A stretch of DNA of 64,000 nt from NCBI GenBank assembly GCA_026989275.1, contig JALSJQ010000009.1, positions 1 to 64,000 of the forward strand. Direction: 5' to 3'. A program made the translations under genes and the position numbers. The stretch is from Albidovulum sp. (GTDB lineage Bacteria; Pseudomonadota; Alphaproteobacteria; Rhodobacterales; Rhodobacteraceae). Below, piece after piece: positions 63,910-64,000 of this stretch. The notes beneath the pieces were generated by a model, which was given only the letters and a program-made list of their open reading frames with translations, ran no database searches and was not told the origin of the DNA. Every line of letters starts with the position of its first letter. The stretch's first letter is position 1.

Positions 63910-64000
63910 ATGGCCGGTACAACGCCGTCCCCGCTCCGGGGGCTGATCTTCGACGTGGACGGAACCCTCGCCGAAACCGAGGAGCTGCACCGGCGCGCCT
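63910..64000 (+). CDS. cbbY: CbbY-type HAD phosphatase, 3' end missing (partial)
   Basis: Only the first 30 codons are in the window. They contain the HAD motif I LIFDVDGTLAETEELHRR, whose two Asp residues are the nucleophile and acid-base; AETEELHRRA is characteristic of CbbY. CbbY removes the inhibitor xylulose 1,5-bisphosphate made as a side product of RuBisCO. The ATG at 63910 has GGGAGGCGG upstream. It continues the cbb operon beyond the window. Confidence 0.85.
   Translation, partial: MAGTTPSPLRGLIFDVDGTLAETEELHRRA

Overview
The window is high-GC chromosomal DNA of an alphaproteobacterium, most probably a member of the Rhodobacterales. The evidence is a CtrA cell-cycle regulator with a SciP-type DUF1153 gene beside it, a C4-pathway 5-aminolevulinate synthase (hemA), a GH108 endolysin plus 3TM holin pair of the gene-transfer-agent type, the CobT and CcmF/CcmH housekeeping genes, and a Rhodobacter-style cbbF-cbbP-cbbT-cbbG-cbbA operon. 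Genus and species cannot be fixed from the sequence alone. The organism can fix CO2 by the Calvin cycle with a form IA RuBisCO; whether it is phototrophic or chemolithotrophic is not shown here.

Layout. 1-12 kb is housekeeping: the end of pyrG, small conserved genes, an M24 aminopeptidase, cobT, lldD, a ZIP metal transporter, trpA, a DMT exporter, lipA and tRNA-Ala(GGC). 12-17 kb has a glycosyltransferase and a valine/isobutyrate catabolic operon (acyl-CoA dehydrogenase, 3-hydroxyisobutyryl-CoA hydrolase, mmsB). 17-24 kb has a DUF2892 membrane protein, a patatin phospholipase, uvrA with a LexA-type box, a rhodanese and a PaaG-like hydratase/isomerase. 24-30 kb carries ccmF-ccmH, the endolysin-holin pair and a RodZ-like protein. 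30-33 kb has hemA, a DUF1330 gene and a TerB-like gene. 33-38.4 kb is a polar amino-acid ABC transporter followed by a glutamine-synthetase-like ligase. 38.4-39.9 kb has an SseB-like gene and a uracil-DNA glycosylase family gene.

40.2-47.5 kb is the first Calvin-cycle operon (cbbFPTGA, minus strand) with a divergent LysR gene. Between it and the second cbb operon lie an orphan capsule glycosyltransferase, two identical tRNA-Asp genes, a UspA protein, a secreted protein, mnmA, sciP and ctrA (47.6-53.9 kb). 54-64 kb holds a second LysR (CbbR) gene divergent from a plus-strand operon: cbbL, cbbS, cbbQ, cbbO, a class II aldolase fused to a Dabb domain, cbbE (rpe), a Tat-exported metallo-beta-lactamase-fold hydrolase and the start of cbbY, cut by the window edge.

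The two cbb operons together encode the carboxylase, its CbbQO activase, phosphoribulokinase, GAPDH, transketolase, FBPase, two aldolases and the epimerase, so nearly the whole cycle lies within 24 kb under two LysR regulators. Most interesting to follow up: the aldolase-Dabb fusion and the exported hydrolase inside the cbb operon, a 57-bp remnant of cbbR sequence between ctrA and cbbR, matched CtrA-like boxes in front of sciP and ctrA, the SOS box of uvrA, the GTA-type lysis pair, and strong stem-loops that punctuate the cbbLSQO transcript.
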